64,000 nt of DNA, from assembly GCF_036250735.1 (NCBI RefSeq), contig NZ_CP109430.1, positions 6,510,001 to 6,574,000 on the forward strand, written 5' to 3'. Shown here in pieces: positions 23,641 through 33,632 of the stretch. A program made the translations under genes and the position numbers. Source of the stretch: Streptosporangium sp. NBC_01495 (GTDB lineage Bacteria > Actinomycetota > Actinomycetes > Streptosporangiales > Streptosporangiaceae). The first letter of the stretch is position 1; each line of letters opens with the position of its first letter. The notes under the pieces were generated by a model that had not been told where the DNA came from, made no database searches, and saw only the letters and a list, made by a program, of their open reading frames with translations.

Positions 23641-23996
23641 GTGGCCAGCAGGCCCTCCAGCAGGCCGAGGACGGCCTGGACCGGAGGGGGCGTGGTCCCG
23701 AACTCCACGTCGGTCCCACTGACGGAGTCCATCACGGTGACCGAGCTCTGCGGCAGCCCCCAGCGCTCACCGCCGTCGTGACCCACGCCGACCTCGATAC
23801 CCGCGAAGGTGACGTACTCCCAGTTCTTGAGCTCCCTCCTGAGCGCCTCGTGGCCGCGTACGGTGGCCCACTCGGCGACGGCCGCGAGGATGTCACCGAG
23901 CGTGTTCTCGCGCTCCTTCAGGTCTCCGGACTGGAGTTCCTCGATCTGGCGATCCAGCTCGGCGCGCTGGGCGAGGAGTGCGTTGATGTCGCTCAT
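23634..23996 (-). CDS. Hypothetical protein with N-terminal coiled coil
   Basis: A 120-residue protein of no family I recognise. The first 30 residues (INALLAQRAELDRQIEELQS) form a heptad-like helix; the rest is a mixed domain with EYVTFAGIEVGVGHDGGERWG. The ATG at 23996 fits because the coiled coil begins there and GAAAGG stands upstream; a longer form is open but starts in low-similarity sequence. It stands alone between convergent dhaM and a 275-bp gap in which I see no gene. Confidence 0.55.
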   Translation of the reverse strand: MSDINALLAQRAELDRQIEELQSGDLKERENTLGDILAAVAEWATVRGHEALRRELKNWEYVTFAGIEVGVGHDGGERWGLPQSSVTVMDSVSGTDVEFGTTPPPVQAVLGLLEGLLATR

Positions 23997-24270
23997 AGGG
24001 GGCCTTTCAGGGGAGGTGAGAAGTATGCGGGTGGGAGCGGCGAGTTCTCTGGAAGGTCGTTCACGAGAGGATCGGGCCTCCACCCGGGCAGAACCCCGCC
24101 GCGATCCGCGGGCTGCCGGAGGCTTCGCCGATCACTGGAGAGGACATTGCCGTCATGCGTCACATAATGGTGCCGTACGACCCCACCCTGCGTCGATCCG
24201 TCACGGTGGAATCCTCACGCTCAGAGGCAGCGGGCATCGAGACGCGCCCCTCGCACCGTCGTCGTGCTGG

Positions 24271-25647
24271 TCAGGGTACGGCGTCGCGGGCACGGGCGGT
24301 GAGGTCGAGATACTCCTCGCGGGACAGCGTCCGTACCTCGAAGCCGAGTCCGTGCCGCGCGGCGAAGCGGTGCGTGTCCTCCAGCGGCCACGGGCCCGGC
24401 AGGTGACGGACGGGCCTTCCCTCGCCGTCCACCACGAAGAGCCCCGGCAACTTCTCGTGACGGTAGGCGATCAGGGCGGCCGCGCAGCCCAGGTCGGGCC
24501 CGATCTCGATGTCGTCGGAGACCATCCGCGAGCCGAGCCGGACACGCAGCGTCCTCCCGTGCGGAACACGCAGCGTCTTCCCGCGCGGGACGGAGAGGTA
24601 CGGCCCTCCGGGCGGCCCGAGCGCTGAGCCGCGCCGGACACGCCGGTTGTGCCACGCCTGCCGCACGGGCTTCAGGAGGACGAGCAGGGGGGCGAAGAAG
24701 ACCGCCAGCCACTTGGCGTCCAGCAGGTCCAGCAGCATCCCGCCCAGCGCGGACAGCCCCCGCCACGCGAACCAGCCACCCGTCGCGACGACATAGGCCA
24801 TCGCGAACAACCCGGCCACCCCCGCGCAGACCGCCACGGTCTTCTTGGCCCTGGACAGCCGGGGGACCTCCAGCCCGGTGAGGCGCGTCCAGCCGGGGGC
24901 CCGCCTGCTCAGCACGGTACGTACCATCCTCGACGACATCACCAGGGCGTCGTGCACGAGAAGTTGCCGCCCGGCCGCGAAGGCGGCCACCTCGTGGGCC
25001 GTCCACGCGCCGGGAAGGTCGGCGAGCACCAGCCCGTCGGCGTCGAGCACGGCCAGCCCGGTGAGGGAGCGCGACTCCTCCTTACCGGAGACGAACACCC
25101 GGCGCTCGTACCGGTAGTGGTACAGGGAGGCGGGCGCGAGCAGCAGCGAACGTCCGGCCACCGGGTCCCTCGCGACCAGCGTCGGGCCGTCCCAGCCGAG
25201 GGTGGTCGCCGGGCGGGGCGTGCCCTCCAGCGCCCCCTCGTACGGCCGGAGCTCGCCGGACACCTCGTCGGACGGCCTGAGCCGGGCCGCCGCCTCGTGA
25301 GAGTGGTCGCCGCGCACCGGGAGTCCCGCGTCCGCCGTGGTGCGCCACAGCGGCGCCCGGTTCTCAAGGGCGGCGCGCCCCTCCCACTCGGTGGCGTAGA
25401 GCCGGTACTCGAAGGTCAGCCCGGCGTCCGCGGCGAGCGTCTCCACCAGATGACGGGACCTGGCTCCCGGGGAGTCGAGCATGACCCTTCCCTCGGCGTC
25501 CAGGACCGCGACCCCGTACACGACCCCGATCTCGCGGGGAAGGCGGTACAGGACCAGGAAGGCCGCGCGTTCCTCACCGGTGAGCGGCAACCGGATCGGA
25601 TGACGGCCGGGCACCTCGACGACGAGACAACCGTCGTCCACCCCCAT
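24271..25647 (-). CDS. Large hypothetical membrane protein
   Basis: A 458-residue protein. Residues 1-270 are soluble and look like a repeated module (LYRLPREIGVVYGVAVLDAEG, later SLTGLAVLDADGLVLADLPG, and near the end LPGLFVVDGEGRPVRHLPG), so three related segments are likely. Two hydrophobic stretches (VAVCAGVAGLFAMAYVVATG and WLAVFFAPLLVLL) lie at about 280-330. I do not know the family. No partner gene is close. Confidence 0.65.
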   Translation of the reverse strand: MGVDDGCLVVEVPGRHPIRLPLTGEERAAFLVLYRLPREIGVVYGVAVLDAEGRVMLDSPGARSRHLVETLAADAGLTFEYRLYATEWEGRAALENRAPLWRTTADAGLPVRGDHSHEAAARLRPSDEVSGELRPYEGALEGTPRPATTLGWDGPTLVARDPVAGRSLLLAPASLYHYRYERRVFVSGKEESRSLTGLAVLDADGLVLADLPGAWTAHEVAAFAAGRQLLVHDALVMSSRMVRTVLSRRAPGWTRLTGLEVPRLSRAKKTVAVCAGVAGLFAMAYVVATGGWFAWRGLSALGGMLLDLLDAKWLAVFFAPLLVLLKPVRQAWHNRRVRRGSALGPPGGPYLSVPRGKTLRVPHGRTLRVRLGSRMVSDDIEIGPDLGCAAALIAYRHEKLPGLFVVDGEGRPVRHLPGPWPLEDTHRFAARHGLGFEVRTLSREEYLDLTARARDAVP

Positions 25648-25966
25648 CTCACACCCGCCCCCGGCGAGCGATCGTCTCGTGCCTATCGCTACCCCCGTCT
25701 CCCCCGCTTCGGAAAGCCCCCTTTTCCAGAAGTGACGGATAAACCAAACATAAAGTTCCAGGAACGGGGACGTGGAATCACACCGGGAGGATCGGCCACT
25801 GCCCGGTTGTGGCGTCGTCCGCTACCTCCTCGGGCCGTCGTTTCCGTACAAGACGGCCGCGGTGGCGCTTCCTAGCATGGGCGTGGGCACTCCGCCGCGG
25901 TGCGTCGGCGTGGCAACACCATCTACCTGGCGGCCTCGTCGCCCGGCAAAATGAGGAGAACAGCAC
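25648..25966. other. Divergent intergenic region
   Basis: No gene supported in 319 bp between the leftward membrane-protein gene and the rightward reductase-like gene. An A/T-rich patch (about 25735-25765) may be a promoter. AGGAG stands at the right end before the next ATG. Confidence 0.5.
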
Positions 25967-26545
25967 ATGCGTGATCTGGTCTATACCGCGTTCGTTTCGC
26001 TCGACGGCGTTGTGGACTCCCCGGGTGGCGGGCCGGGCGAAGACCACCGCAGCGGTGGCTGGGTGGTCAAGGACATCGAGTTCCTGCCCGAGGCGTTCTC
26101 ACTCAAGGGCGAGGAGCTCGAGGATACGACGGCGCTGATGTTCGGCCGCCGCAGCTACGAGGTGTTCGCACCGATCTGGCGCGACTCGGAGGACCACGCC
26201 GCCTACAGGGAACTGCCCAAGTACGTGGTCTCGACCACGCTGCCCGACGACGCCCTCGTCGAGGGTTGGGGGCCGACGACGATCCTGCGCTCGACCGAGG
26301 ACGTCGTCGAGCTCAAGAAGAGCGAGGGTGGCGCGATCTTCATCCACGGGAGTGCGGAGCTCGCTCGACGCCTGTCGGACGCGGGCCTGGTCGACCGGTA
26401 CAACCTGCTCGTCTTCCCGGTGCTGCTCGGAGCCGGGAAGAGCCTGTTCAGCAGCGCGGACAAGGACAAGCAGGCACTGAGCCTTCGGGCGTCCGCGGCC
26501 TACCCCAACGGTGTCATCAAGTTGATCTACGACGTCGTCGGCTGA
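25967..26545 (+). CDS. Dihydrofolate reductase-like (RibD C-terminal family) protein
   Basis: A 192-residue member of the DHFR/RibD-C superfamily, common single-domain reductases of unknown substrate in actinobacteria (YwjB/YyaP type). Family marks are RDLVYTAFVSLDGVVDSPGG at the start, LMFGRRSYEVFAPIW, and FIHGSAELARRL with the NADPH-binding Gly. AGGAG 8 nt upstream supports the ATG. Its 3' end overlaps the convergent AraC gene by 19 bp. Confidence 0.85.
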   Translation: MRDLVYTAFVSLDGVVDSPGGGPGEDHRSGGWVVKDIEFLPEAFSLKGEELEDTTALMFGRRSYEVFAPIWRDSEDHAAYRELPKYVVSTTLPDDALVEGWGPTTILRSTEDVVELKKSEGGAIFIHGSAELARRLSDAGLVDRYNLLVFPVLLGAGKSLFSSADKDKQALSLRASAAYPNGVIKLIYDVVG

Positions 26546-27237
26546 TCCAGATCCAGGGCGATCGCACCGCCGGTGCCCTCGCGGAGTTGTCGCGCCGTAC
26601 GCCCGACGTACCGTCGCAGCGCACGGGCCAGGTGCGGCTCGTCGAAGTACTCGAGCTTGGAGACGACATCGGTGACCGGGGTGCCGTCGGCCAGCAGCGC
26701 CGAGGCCTTGCGGACGCGTTCGATCTGCCGTACGGCCCCCCGGGTGAGCCCGGTCGCCGCGCGGAACCGGCGTTCGACGGTGCGTCCCGAGACCACAGGA
26801 CGGTGACCTCGGCAGACCTCGGCGACGAGCGGGTCACGGACCACGGCTCCGGCGCGCACAAGGCGGTCGACCAGGGCCTCGGCGTCGTCGGGGCCGGGAG
26901 TCTCCCAACGGAGACCGTCCAGCCGGAAGGTCCTGTGCGTGGCGTCGGGGAGCTCGACGCCACAGTCGACCAGGGCCGGCGTGGGCACGGCCCGGAGCCA
27001 GGTGCCCACCGCGAACTCGATGCCGACGAAGGTAGCGCCCTCCGGCACCGGCGCGGTGCCGGTCCTGGTCTCAGGGCCGGAGACGCTCGCGTACGCCGTG
27101 CCCTCGAGCTCCCAGAACACCAGACCCCAGCACACCGTCGCCACCGAGGTCATCTCCGCGACCCACTCGCTCGTACAGGTCCACACGGTGTCGACCCAGG
27201 GCGAGTCGGACGCGCGAGTCTCGAACCACAGTGCCAC
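26527..27237 (-). CDS. AraC-family transcriptional regulator
   Basis: A 236-residue regulator. The C-terminal DNA-binding domain begins near residue 150; VSGRTVERRFRAATGLTRGA is the first helix-turn-helix and VTDVVSKLEYFDEPHLARAL the second (the usual G-Y/F-x-D-x-S/P-H). The N-terminal half is a small sensor domain. The GTG start has no ribosome site upstream, so the message may be leaderless. It is convergent with the reductase-like gene, and may regulate it or unrelated genes. Confidence 0.85.
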   Translation of the reverse strand: MALWFETRASDSPWVDTVWTCTSEWVAEMTSVATVCWGLVFWELEGTAYASVSGPETRTGTAPVPEGATFVGIEFAVGTWLRAVPTPALVDCGVELPDATHRTFRLDGLRWETPGPDDAEALVDRLVRAGAVVRDPLVAEVCRGHRPVVSGRTVERRFRAATGLTRGAVRQIERVRKASALLADGTPVTDVVSKLEYFDEPHLARALRRYVGRTARQLREGTGGAIALDLDQPTTS

Positions 27238-27731
27238 GGGAGAAGGATAGGCACAGTTCGTCGTACACCCAATCGAGCCGGCCCCATCGGCGCGACGCCT
27301 GGTCGATCTGGCGATGAGAGTTCCACCCCCACGACATCGAGGTCGCTACGCCGAGGAGTTGTGTGCCGAGTTGTGGGATCTGGCCGGGGCGAAGGCGACC
27401 CGTTCCCCGCAGGTGTCGTACGCGGTGCAGCAGTGGGGCCGGGTGTGGCAGTTGCGCTGCGGGCTGCGGGCTCCGGGACGGCGTCGAGTCGAGCGGACAC
27501 CCCCGGCCGCGCCGTCGACCTGCACATCACCCAGGAGTCGGGCCCGCCCAGGCCGTATAAGCGCCTTCGTGTCAGCGGCGTCGCCGTGTGCGGGAGCGGA
27601 CGAACGAACCCGCCGCGGCGAGGAGGTTCGAAGCGGGCGAGGAACGCGTCCCGGCCGGGCTCGGTACGCGCCCGCGGGTCGGCGGTACTCGCCCACGAAA
27701 TAGGTCACCGCAGGTCGGAGACTTCCCTTCC
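27238..27731. other. Gap with a possible gene fragment (27314-27480, plus strand)
   Basis: In the 494-bp gap only one stretch looks protein-like: a rightward frame reading RYAEELCAELWDLAG and QVSYAVQQWGRVWQLR. It has the pattern of short actinobacterial membrane-linked proteins that begin with an R-Y-x-E-E-L-x-x-E-L-W-D-L helix. After about 55 codons the frame turns into Arg/Pro/Ser-rich sequence without similarity, so it is a fragment or chance. Confidence 0.3.
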
Positions 27732-27986
27732 CTACTTGTAGCGGAAGTAGACGAAGAGGCGGCCGTGGTTCTTGGCGTCCTTGTCGATGCGGTGGTAGAG
27801 GGCCTTGATCTCCTTCTGCTCCAGGAAGCGCAGGACCTTCTTCTTCAGCTGGCCCGAGCCCTTGCCGGGGATGATCTCGACCTCGGTGGCCTTCTTCCTG
27901 ATGGCCTCGTCGATGATGCCCCGCAGCGCCTTGTCGATCTCTCCGCCCTTGTTGTAGAGGGGGTGTAGATCAAGCTTGAGCTTCAA
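27732..27986 (-). CDS. Stand-alone Smr-domain protein
   Basis: An 84-residue small MutS-related domain. LKLDLHPLYNKGGE gives the LDLH motif and IIPGKGSGQLKKKVLRFL the G-K-G-S-G loop; both are nuclease-like features of the Smr fold. The TTG at 27986 is chosen because GGGAGG lies at good distance and the domain starts right after it; no ATG or GTG would fit. Function in this short form is unknown; nucleic-acid binding is likely. Confidence 0.82.
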   Translation of the reverse strand: MKLKLDLHPLYNKGGEIDKALRGIIDEAIRKKATEVEIIPGKGSGQLKKKVLRFLEQKEIKALYHRIDKDAKNHGRLFVYFRYK

Positions 27987-28410
27987 CCGAGCCTCCCGCG
28001 TGTCAGGTGAGGCCAGTTTACGCGCGGCGGAACGCCCCGCCTTCGCGGCGGTCGCCCCCTCCTCGCGGTCACACCTCCCTCGGTCGCGCCCTCCCCCGGT
28101 CACGCCCTCCCCGCGGTCGCGGATAAGGCGGGCACGGAGACGCCCGAGCCGCGGAAGTACGGAAACTCCGCCGAGTCTGCGATCAAATTTGACCAATTCC
28201 CACGATGATTGTGTCAATTTCATGATCTAGGCAAACAAATGGTCTCTAGTTAGGCTCCCTGTCATGATCGGCCGCCCTTACCGGGTGGCCGATCGCGTGT
28301 CACCCGACGGGGAGGGTCGCGCCCTCCCAGGCATGCCTTGCCCCAGGCGTGCGGGTGGCCTCCCCTCCCTGCCACGTGAGCGGTTCATGCGTGCCTACAG
28401 GGAGGTCTCG
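27987..28410. other. Divergent promoter region of Smr gene and subtilase
   Basis: No gene. The part 28180-28265 is strikingly A/T-rich for this genome and probably holds the subtilase promoter; TTGACC near 28189 is a -35 candidate, without a convincing -10. An ATG at 28264 in the subtilase frame would add about 49 residues before the signal peptide, which is unlikely. Confidence 0.45.
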
Positions 28411-31400
28411 TTGACCAGAAAGCCCTACTCACCGAGGATCAGACGCGTGGCGGTGCTCGCCGCCGGCGTCGGGCTCGTCGCGGCGATGGCGCCGCCGGCG
28501 AGCGCGGATCCCACCCCCACCCCCACGCCGTCCGCCAAGTGGACGGCGACTCCCCTGACCGGGGGTGAGCCGGTCCAGGGCGCGAAGTCCCCCACCGGCA
28601 AACTCGCCCGGAGTGACGAGGGGCTGCTGAAGTCGACCTCGGGCGCCACGGTCAACGTGATGGTCAAGCTCGACTACGACTCTTTCGCCGCCTATCAGGG
28701 TGGCCTCGAAGGGCTTCCCGCGACGAGTCCGGCGAAGACCGGAAAGGCCCTTGATATCAAGAGTGGCGACGCGAGGAAATACCAGCAACACATCGAGGAC
28801 GTCGAGAACACCTTCCTCGCCGAACTGGCCAGGAACGTGCCAGGCGCCAAGGCTGGCCAGAAACTGCGGACCGTCTACGGCGGCATCGCGCTGCGCGTCC
28901 CCGCCAACAAGGCGGCCTCGCTGCTGAAGCTGCCCGGCGTGGCCGCCGTCCAGGAGGACAAGCCCGAGCAGCTGCTGACCGACTCCAGCCCCGCGTTCAT
29001 CGGAGCGCCCGCGATCTACAGCAAGCTGGGCGGCAGCTCCTCGTCGGGCAAGGGTGTCATCGTCGGCATCCTGGACTCCGGCGCCTGGCCCGAGCACCCC
29101 CAGTTCGCCGACCCCGGCACGCTGCCCGCCGCACCGCCGACCAAGGACGGCACGCCGCGTACCTGCGACTTCGGCGACAACCCGCTCACCCCGGCGGCCG
29201 ACACGTTCGCCTGCAACCGGAAGATCATCGGTGGCGCCCCGTTCCTGGAGACCTACAACGCGATCGTCGGCGGCGAGGTCTACCCGGACAGCGCCCGCGA
29301 CTCCAACGGTCACGGCACCCACACCGCGACGACCTCGGCGGGCGGCCCGGTGGCCGACACGAACCCGCTCGGCATCAGCCGGGGACCGATCCACGGCATC
29401 GCCCCCGCGGCGCACGTGTCGGTCTACAAGGTCTGCGGCCAGGCGGGCTGCTACCCCTCCGACTCCGCCCAGGCGGTCGGCCGGGCCATCCTCGACGGCG
29501 TCCGCGTGATCAACTTCTCGATCTCCGGCGGCACCTCCCCCTACAGCGACCCGGTGGAGCTGGCCTTCCTCGACGCGTACGCGGCGGGCGTGCTCGTCTC
29601 GGCCTCGGCGGGCAACGCCGGCCCCGGCGCGGCGACCGTCAACCACGTCAGCCCGTGGGTGACCACGGTGGCGGCCTCCACCCAGACCAGGACCTTCCAG
29701 TCGACGGTCACGCTGTCCGGTTCCGGCGGCGCGACGGCCACGGTGAAGGGTGCCTCCATCACCCCGGGCCTCGCCTCCCCGCTGCCGGTGGTGCGGGCCT
29801 CGGCTCCCCCGTACTCCAACCCGCTCTGCACCTCGCCCGCTCCCCCGGGCCTGTTCGTCGGGAAGATCGTCGTCTGTGAGCGCGGTCCCGACCGGGTCCT
29901 GAAGGGCTTCAACGTCCGGCAGGGCGGCGCGGCCGGGATGATCCTGTACAACTCCACCGCGCTCGACGTGATGACGGACAACCACTGGATCCCCTCCGTC
30001 CACATCGACAAGCCCGAGGGCGACGCCCTGCTGGCGTTCCTGTCGGCCAACCCCGGCGCGACGGCCTCCTTCACCCAGGGCACCAAGGCCTCCTGGCAGG
30101 GCGACGCGATCACCACGTTCTCCTCGCGCGGCCCCGGCGGCGACTTCCTCAAGCCGGACGTCACCGCCCCCGGCCTGCACATCCTGGCCGGGCAGACGCC
30201 GACGCTGGAGGGTCCGGCCGGTGGCCCGCAGGGCAACCTGTACCAGGTCATCTCGGGCACCTCGATGTCGTCGCCGCACGTCGCGGGCTCCGCGGCCCTG
30301 GTGTTCGCGCTGCACCCGGACTGGACGCCGGGCCAGGTGAAGTCCGCGCTGGAGACGACGGCCAAGACCTCGGTCACCAAGCAGGACCGCGTCACCCCGG
30401 CCGACCCGTTCGACACCGGCGGCGGGCGCATCGACCTGACCAAGGCCGGCGACCCCGGCCTGACCCTGGACGAGACGGGCGCGAACTTCACCGCCTCGGC
30501 CAACGACCCGCTGAACCGCATCGACCTGAACCTGCCGTCGGTGAACGCCCCGATCATGCCGGGTCTCATCACCGCCAAGCGGACGTTCACCAACGTCACG
30601 AACAAGACGCTCACCTTCACCGCCACGGGCACGACCGTGAGCGGCGCGAACATCACGGTGCTGCCGCCGCTGTTCAGCGTGAAGGCGGGCAAGAGCGTCA
30701 AGCTCAGCGTGGTGATCACCGCGCCGGACCTGCCCGAGGGCCAGTACTTCGGCCAGGTGAACCTCAAGCAGGTGGGCGGCTCGCGCAACCTGCACCTGCC
30801 GGTCGCGTTCGTCCGCAAGGAGGGCGCCGTCCCGGTGGACCAGACCTGCGCACCGGCCACCATCCCGCGCAACACCGGCGAGTCCACCTGTACGGTCACC
30901 GTGCAGAACGACACCCTTGAGGACGCCGAGGTCACGGCGGTCAGCACGCTGGACGGCAGGCTGCGCCTGAACTCGGTGACCGGCGCCACCAAGGTCGGTT
31001 CCCAGATCGCGACGACGAAGACCACCCTCGCGGCCAAGCAGCCGGACAGGCCGAACGTCACCCCGGGCACCGGTCCGGCACCGTACCTGCCGCTCGACGC
31101 CTTCGGCATCGCGCCGACGCCGATCGGCGACGAGCAGGCGATCAACTTCACCGTCCCCGCGTTCCAGTACGCGGGCAGGACCTACACCAGGCTCGGCGTC
31201 GTCTCCAACGGCTACACGGTCGCCGGGGGAACCTCCGGCTCGGCCGACGTCTCGTTCGAGCCGCAGACCCTGCCCGACCCCGCGGTCCCGAACAACGTGC
31301 TCGCCCCCTACTGGACCGACCTGGACGGCACCGGCACGCCGGGCGTCTACGCCGGCACGCTGACCGACGGCGTCAGTGACTGGCTCGTCATCGAGTGGCG

Positions 31401-31755
31401 GGTCAACATCTACGGTACGAGCGACACCAAGGTCTTCCAGCAGTGGATCGGCCTGAACGGGACCGAGGACATCACCTACACCTACGACTCGGCCAACCTG
31501 CCCGGTGATCCTCCGGCGGGCTACGGCCTGACCGTGGGCGCGGAGAACGCCGACGGCACCGCGGGCGGCCAGATCACCGGCCCGCCGACCGAGGACCTCC
31601 GGGTGTCCAGCACGCCCGGCGCCCCGGGAGGCAGCCTGAGCTACACGATGAAGATCAAGGGCGTCAGCCCCGGGATCGGAACGGTGACGACGGGTACCTC
31701 GACACCGCAGGTCAAGGGCCTGACGATCGAGGTGGACAAGATAACCGTGCAGTAG
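28411..31755 (+). CDS. Secreted subtilisin-like serine protease (S8) with PA domain
   Basis: About 1114 residues. A signal peptide (RRVAVLAAGVGLVAAMAPPA, then SADPT) is followed by an I9 propeptide region. The S8 catalytic domain has Asp in GILDSGAWPEHP, His in SNGHGTHTATTSAG, and Ser in SGTSMSSPHVAGSAA. A protease-associated insert (GGAAGMILYNSTALDV) lies before the Ser. The C-terminal third has fibronectin-type and beta-rich domains with NFTVPAFQYAG and YWTDLDGTGTPG. The enzyme is exported and not anchored. I start at the TTG at 28411, since GGGAGG stands 5-6 nt upstream; an ATG at 28387 is the alternative. A strong hairpin follows the stop. Confidence 0.92.
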   Translation: MTRKPYSPRIRRVAVLAAGVGLVAAMAPPASADPTPTPTPSAKWTATPLTGGEPVQGAKSPTGKLARSDEGLLKSTSGATVNVMVKLDYDSFAAYQGGLEGLPATSPAKTGKALDIKSGDARKYQQHIEDVENTFLAELARNVPGAKAGQKLRTVYGGIALRVPANKAASLLKLPGVAAVQEDKPEQLLTDSSPAFIGAPAIYSKLGGSSSSGKGVIVGILDSGAWPEHPQFADPGTLPAAPPTKDGTPRTCDFGDNPLTPAADTFACNRKIIGGAPFLETYNAIVGGEVYPDSARDSNGHGTHTATTSAGGPVADTNPLGISRGPIHGIAPAAHVSVYKVCGQAGCYPSDSAQAVGRAILDGVRVINFSISGGTSPYSDPVELAFLDAYAAGVLVSASAGNAGPGAATVNHVSPWVTTVAASTQTRTFQSTVTLSGSGGATATVKGASITPGLASPLPVVRASAPPYSNPLCTSPAPPGLFVGKIVVCERGPDRVLKGFNVRQGGAAGMILYNSTALDVMTDNHWIPSVHIDKPEGDALLAFLSANPGATASFTQGTKASWQGDAITTFSSRGPGGDFLKPDVTAPGLHILAGQTPTLEGPAGGPQGNLYQVISGTSMSSPHVAGSAALVFALHPDWTPGQVKSALETTAKTSVTKQDRVTPADPFDTGGGRIDLTKAGDPGLTLDETGANFTASANDPLNRIDLNLPSVNAPIMPGLITAKRTFTNVTNKTLTFTATGTTVSGANITVLPPLFSVKAGKSVKLSVVITAPDLPEGQYFGQVNLKQVGGSRNLHLPVAFVRKEGAVPVDQTCAPATIPRNTGESTCTVTVQNDTLEDAEVTAVSTLDGRLRLNSVTGATKVGSQIATTKTTLAAKQPDRPNVTPGTGPAPYLPLDAFGIAPTPIGDEQAINFTVPAFQYAGRTYTRLGVVSNGYTVAGGTSGSADVSFEPQTLPDPAVPNNVLAPYWTDLDGTGTPGVYAGTLTDGVSDWLVIEWRVNIYGTSDTKVFQQWIGLNGTEDITYTYDSANLPGDPPAGYGLTVGAENADGTAGGQITGPPTEDLRVSSTPGAPGGSLSYTMKIKGVSPGIGTVTTGTSTPQVKGLTIEVDKITVQ

Positions 31756-31765
31756 CGGGAACGTG

Positions 31766-31794
31766 ATGGGCCCGGCGCGACGCGCCGGGCCCAT
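31766..31794 (+). terminator. Hairpin terminator after the subtilase gene
   Basis: A perfect inverted repeat with 14-bp arms (ATGGGCCCGGCGCG and its complement) around one base, 10 bp after the stop. No T run follows, as is common in actinomycetes. Confidence 0.85.
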
Positions 31795-31910
31795 CCGGGC
31801 TTCGGGGGACGATCCCAAAGGCCTACCCGGACTCAAGTGCCCGGATCCCGGGGGACCCGGGCTCAGGGATCGAGCCTCTTCGGACCCGGGCTCGCGAACC
31901 GGACCCCGGC

Positions 31911-32339
31911 TCAGCGGTGGAGGTAGTCGACCAGGTGGGCCTTCTCGGTCTCCAGCGCCTCGATGGCGCTCTTGACCACGTCGCCGATGCTCACGATCCC
32001 GGCCAGCCGGCCGGCGCTCACGACCGGCACGTGCCGGATGCGGTGCGTGGTCATGGTCTGGCGGAGGTCGTCGACGTCGGCGTCCGGCGGGCAGGTGCGG
32101 ACCTCGGTCGTCATGATGGACGACACCGGGTCGTCCAGCACACCGGCGCCGCGGTCGTGCAGCCGCCGCACGACGTCGCGCTCGGAGACGATGCCCGCGA
32201 TGGACGAGCCGTCCTCGGACACCACCACGGCACCGATGTTCTTCTCGGCCAGAACGGCCAGGAGCGCGGTGACCGTCGCGTCCGGGCGGACGGTCGCCAC
32301 CTCCGCTCCCTTGCCTTGCAGAATCGTACCGATCAGCAT
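31911..32339 (-). CDS. CBS-domain pair protein
   Basis: A 142-residue protein of two CBS modules, which bind adenosyl nucleotides as energy or redox sensors. Module 1 has IGAVVVSEDGSSIAGIVSERD and module 2 RIRHVPVVSAGRLAGIVSIGD; the S-E-R-D and S-I-G-D turns are typical ligand-binding positions. The ATG at 32339 has GAGG 8 nt upstream. It lies 93 bp downstream of the PucR gene on the same strand. Partner unknown. Confidence 0.88.
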   Translation of the reverse strand: MLIGTILQGKGAEVATVRPDATVTALLAVLAEKNIGAVVVSEDGSSIAGIVSERDVVRRLHDRGAGVLDDPVSSIMTTEVRTCPPDADVDDLRQTMTTHRIRHVPVVSAGRLAGIVSIGDVVKSAIEALETEKAHLVDYLHR

Positions 32340-32432
32340 TGACACCACCTCGGTTCAGCCTGGCGCGGGTATCCCCTACCTTTGCCCTCTTGTGCCACAC
32401 GCTAAGCGCCGGAAGGGGCAAAGTGTGGATTG

Positions 32433-33632
32433 TCAGGTGATGGGGAGCAACCGCACCGCGTCGAGGGCCAGGGTGAGCTCCACGATGTCGAGCGGGCGGG
32501 CGAGCGAGCGGCCGGTGAGCTGCTCGATGCGGCGGATGCGGTTGAAGACCGTGTTGCGGTGGCAGTACAGCTGCCCGGCGGCGCGCATGGCCGAACCCTC
32601 GCACCGCAGCCACGCCTCCAGGGTGCCGAGGAGCACGTCCCTGTCGGCCTGGTCGAGGGCGAGGATGGGCCTCAGCACAGCGCCGCTGAGGTGGCCCGCG
32701 AGCTCGGGCTGGCTGACGATCAGCGCGGCGGGCAGCCTGTCCTCCAGCCTGGCGATCTCCGGACCCTCGCCCACGCAGGTCCGCAGGGCCAGTTCGGCGA
32801 GCCGCCTGGCGCGGCCCAGTTCCGCCAGTCCCTCGACGACCAGGCTGATCCCGGCGCATCCGGTGACGTGCGGGCGGAGCTCTCCGGCCAGGTCGTCCAT
32901 GTCCGCGTCGTGCAGCAGCACGACCGACACCTCGTAGTCGGGGCGCATCCGCCACAGCAGCCGCATCACGCCCAGGGCGGTCGGCCGCGGGGAGTCGTCC
33001 CCGTGGTCGTGGCGGCCGGGCAGCCGGGTGATGACGACGGCGTACCGGCCCAGCTCGGGCAGGTCGAGCGCGGCGGCGGCGCTGCGGACGAGGGCGGCGT
33101 CGGTCCGGTCCTCCAGTAGCGCGTCGAGCAGGGCCTGGACCCTCTCGGCTGTACGGCCGAACATCTCGGCCTCCCGTCTTCGGTAGGCCTCGGCGGCGGC
33201 GATCGCCTGCCGGTCGATGGCGTGCCACACCTTCGTGGCACTGCGGATCAGGACCGGCAGGCTGTCCGACTCCTCCTCGGTGACCACGTCGATGAGACCG
33301 TCCCACATCACCTGCGCGGAGAGCCGGTAGCTGCGCAGCAGGGAGTCCATGGGCAGTCCCTGCTCCGCCCTGCGCCGGGCGGTCCTCTCCGCCTGCGGCA
33401 GGTCGCATCGTTCGGAGCGGGGCAGCAGGATCGCCCCGATACCGTCCCGCATCGCCTCGTAGACGCTCTGCCAGTGGTCGTCGGTGGGAACCATCCGCCG
33501 GTACGCCTCGTCGGTGTCGCGGATCTTGGCGACGAGCTCGTCGGTGAGCTCGGGAAGTCTCCGCAACAGCCTGCGGGCGGCCAGGCGCATGATCCTGCGT
33601 ACTTCGTCGTCCGTAACCGGCCGGGTCCCCAT
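32433..33632 (-). CDS. PucR-type transcriptional regulator
   Basis: About 399 residues: an N-terminal helical RsbRD-like sensor region, a degenerate GGDEF-like middle part, and a C-terminal PucR helix-turn-helix (GQLYCHRNTVFNRIRRIEQLTG). The ATG at 33632 gives a normal N-terminus (RPVTDDEVRRIMRLAARRLL). It is divergent from the liv operon, 183 bp apart, so it is the likely regulator of that transporter. PucR-type proteins usually respond to nitrogen compounds. Confidence 0.87.
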   Translation of the reverse strand: MGTRPVTDDEVRRIMRLAARRLLRRLPELTDELVAKIRDTDEAYRRMVPTDDHWQSVYEAMRDGIGAILLPRSERCDLPQAERTARRRAEQGLPMDSLLRSYRLSAQVMWDGLIDVVTEEESDSLPVLIRSATKVWHAIDRQAIAAAEAYRRREAEMFGRTAERVQALLDALLEDRTDAALVRSAAAALDLPELGRYAVVITRLPGRHDHGDDSPRPTALGVMRLLWRMRPDYEVSVVLLHDADMDDLAGELRPHVTGCAGISLVVEGLAELGRARRLAELALRTCVGEGPEIARLEDRLPAALIVSQPELAGHLSGAVLRPILALDQADRDVLLGTLEAWLRCEGSAMRAAGQLYCHRNTVFNRIRRIEQLTGRSLARPLDIVELTLALDAVRLLPIT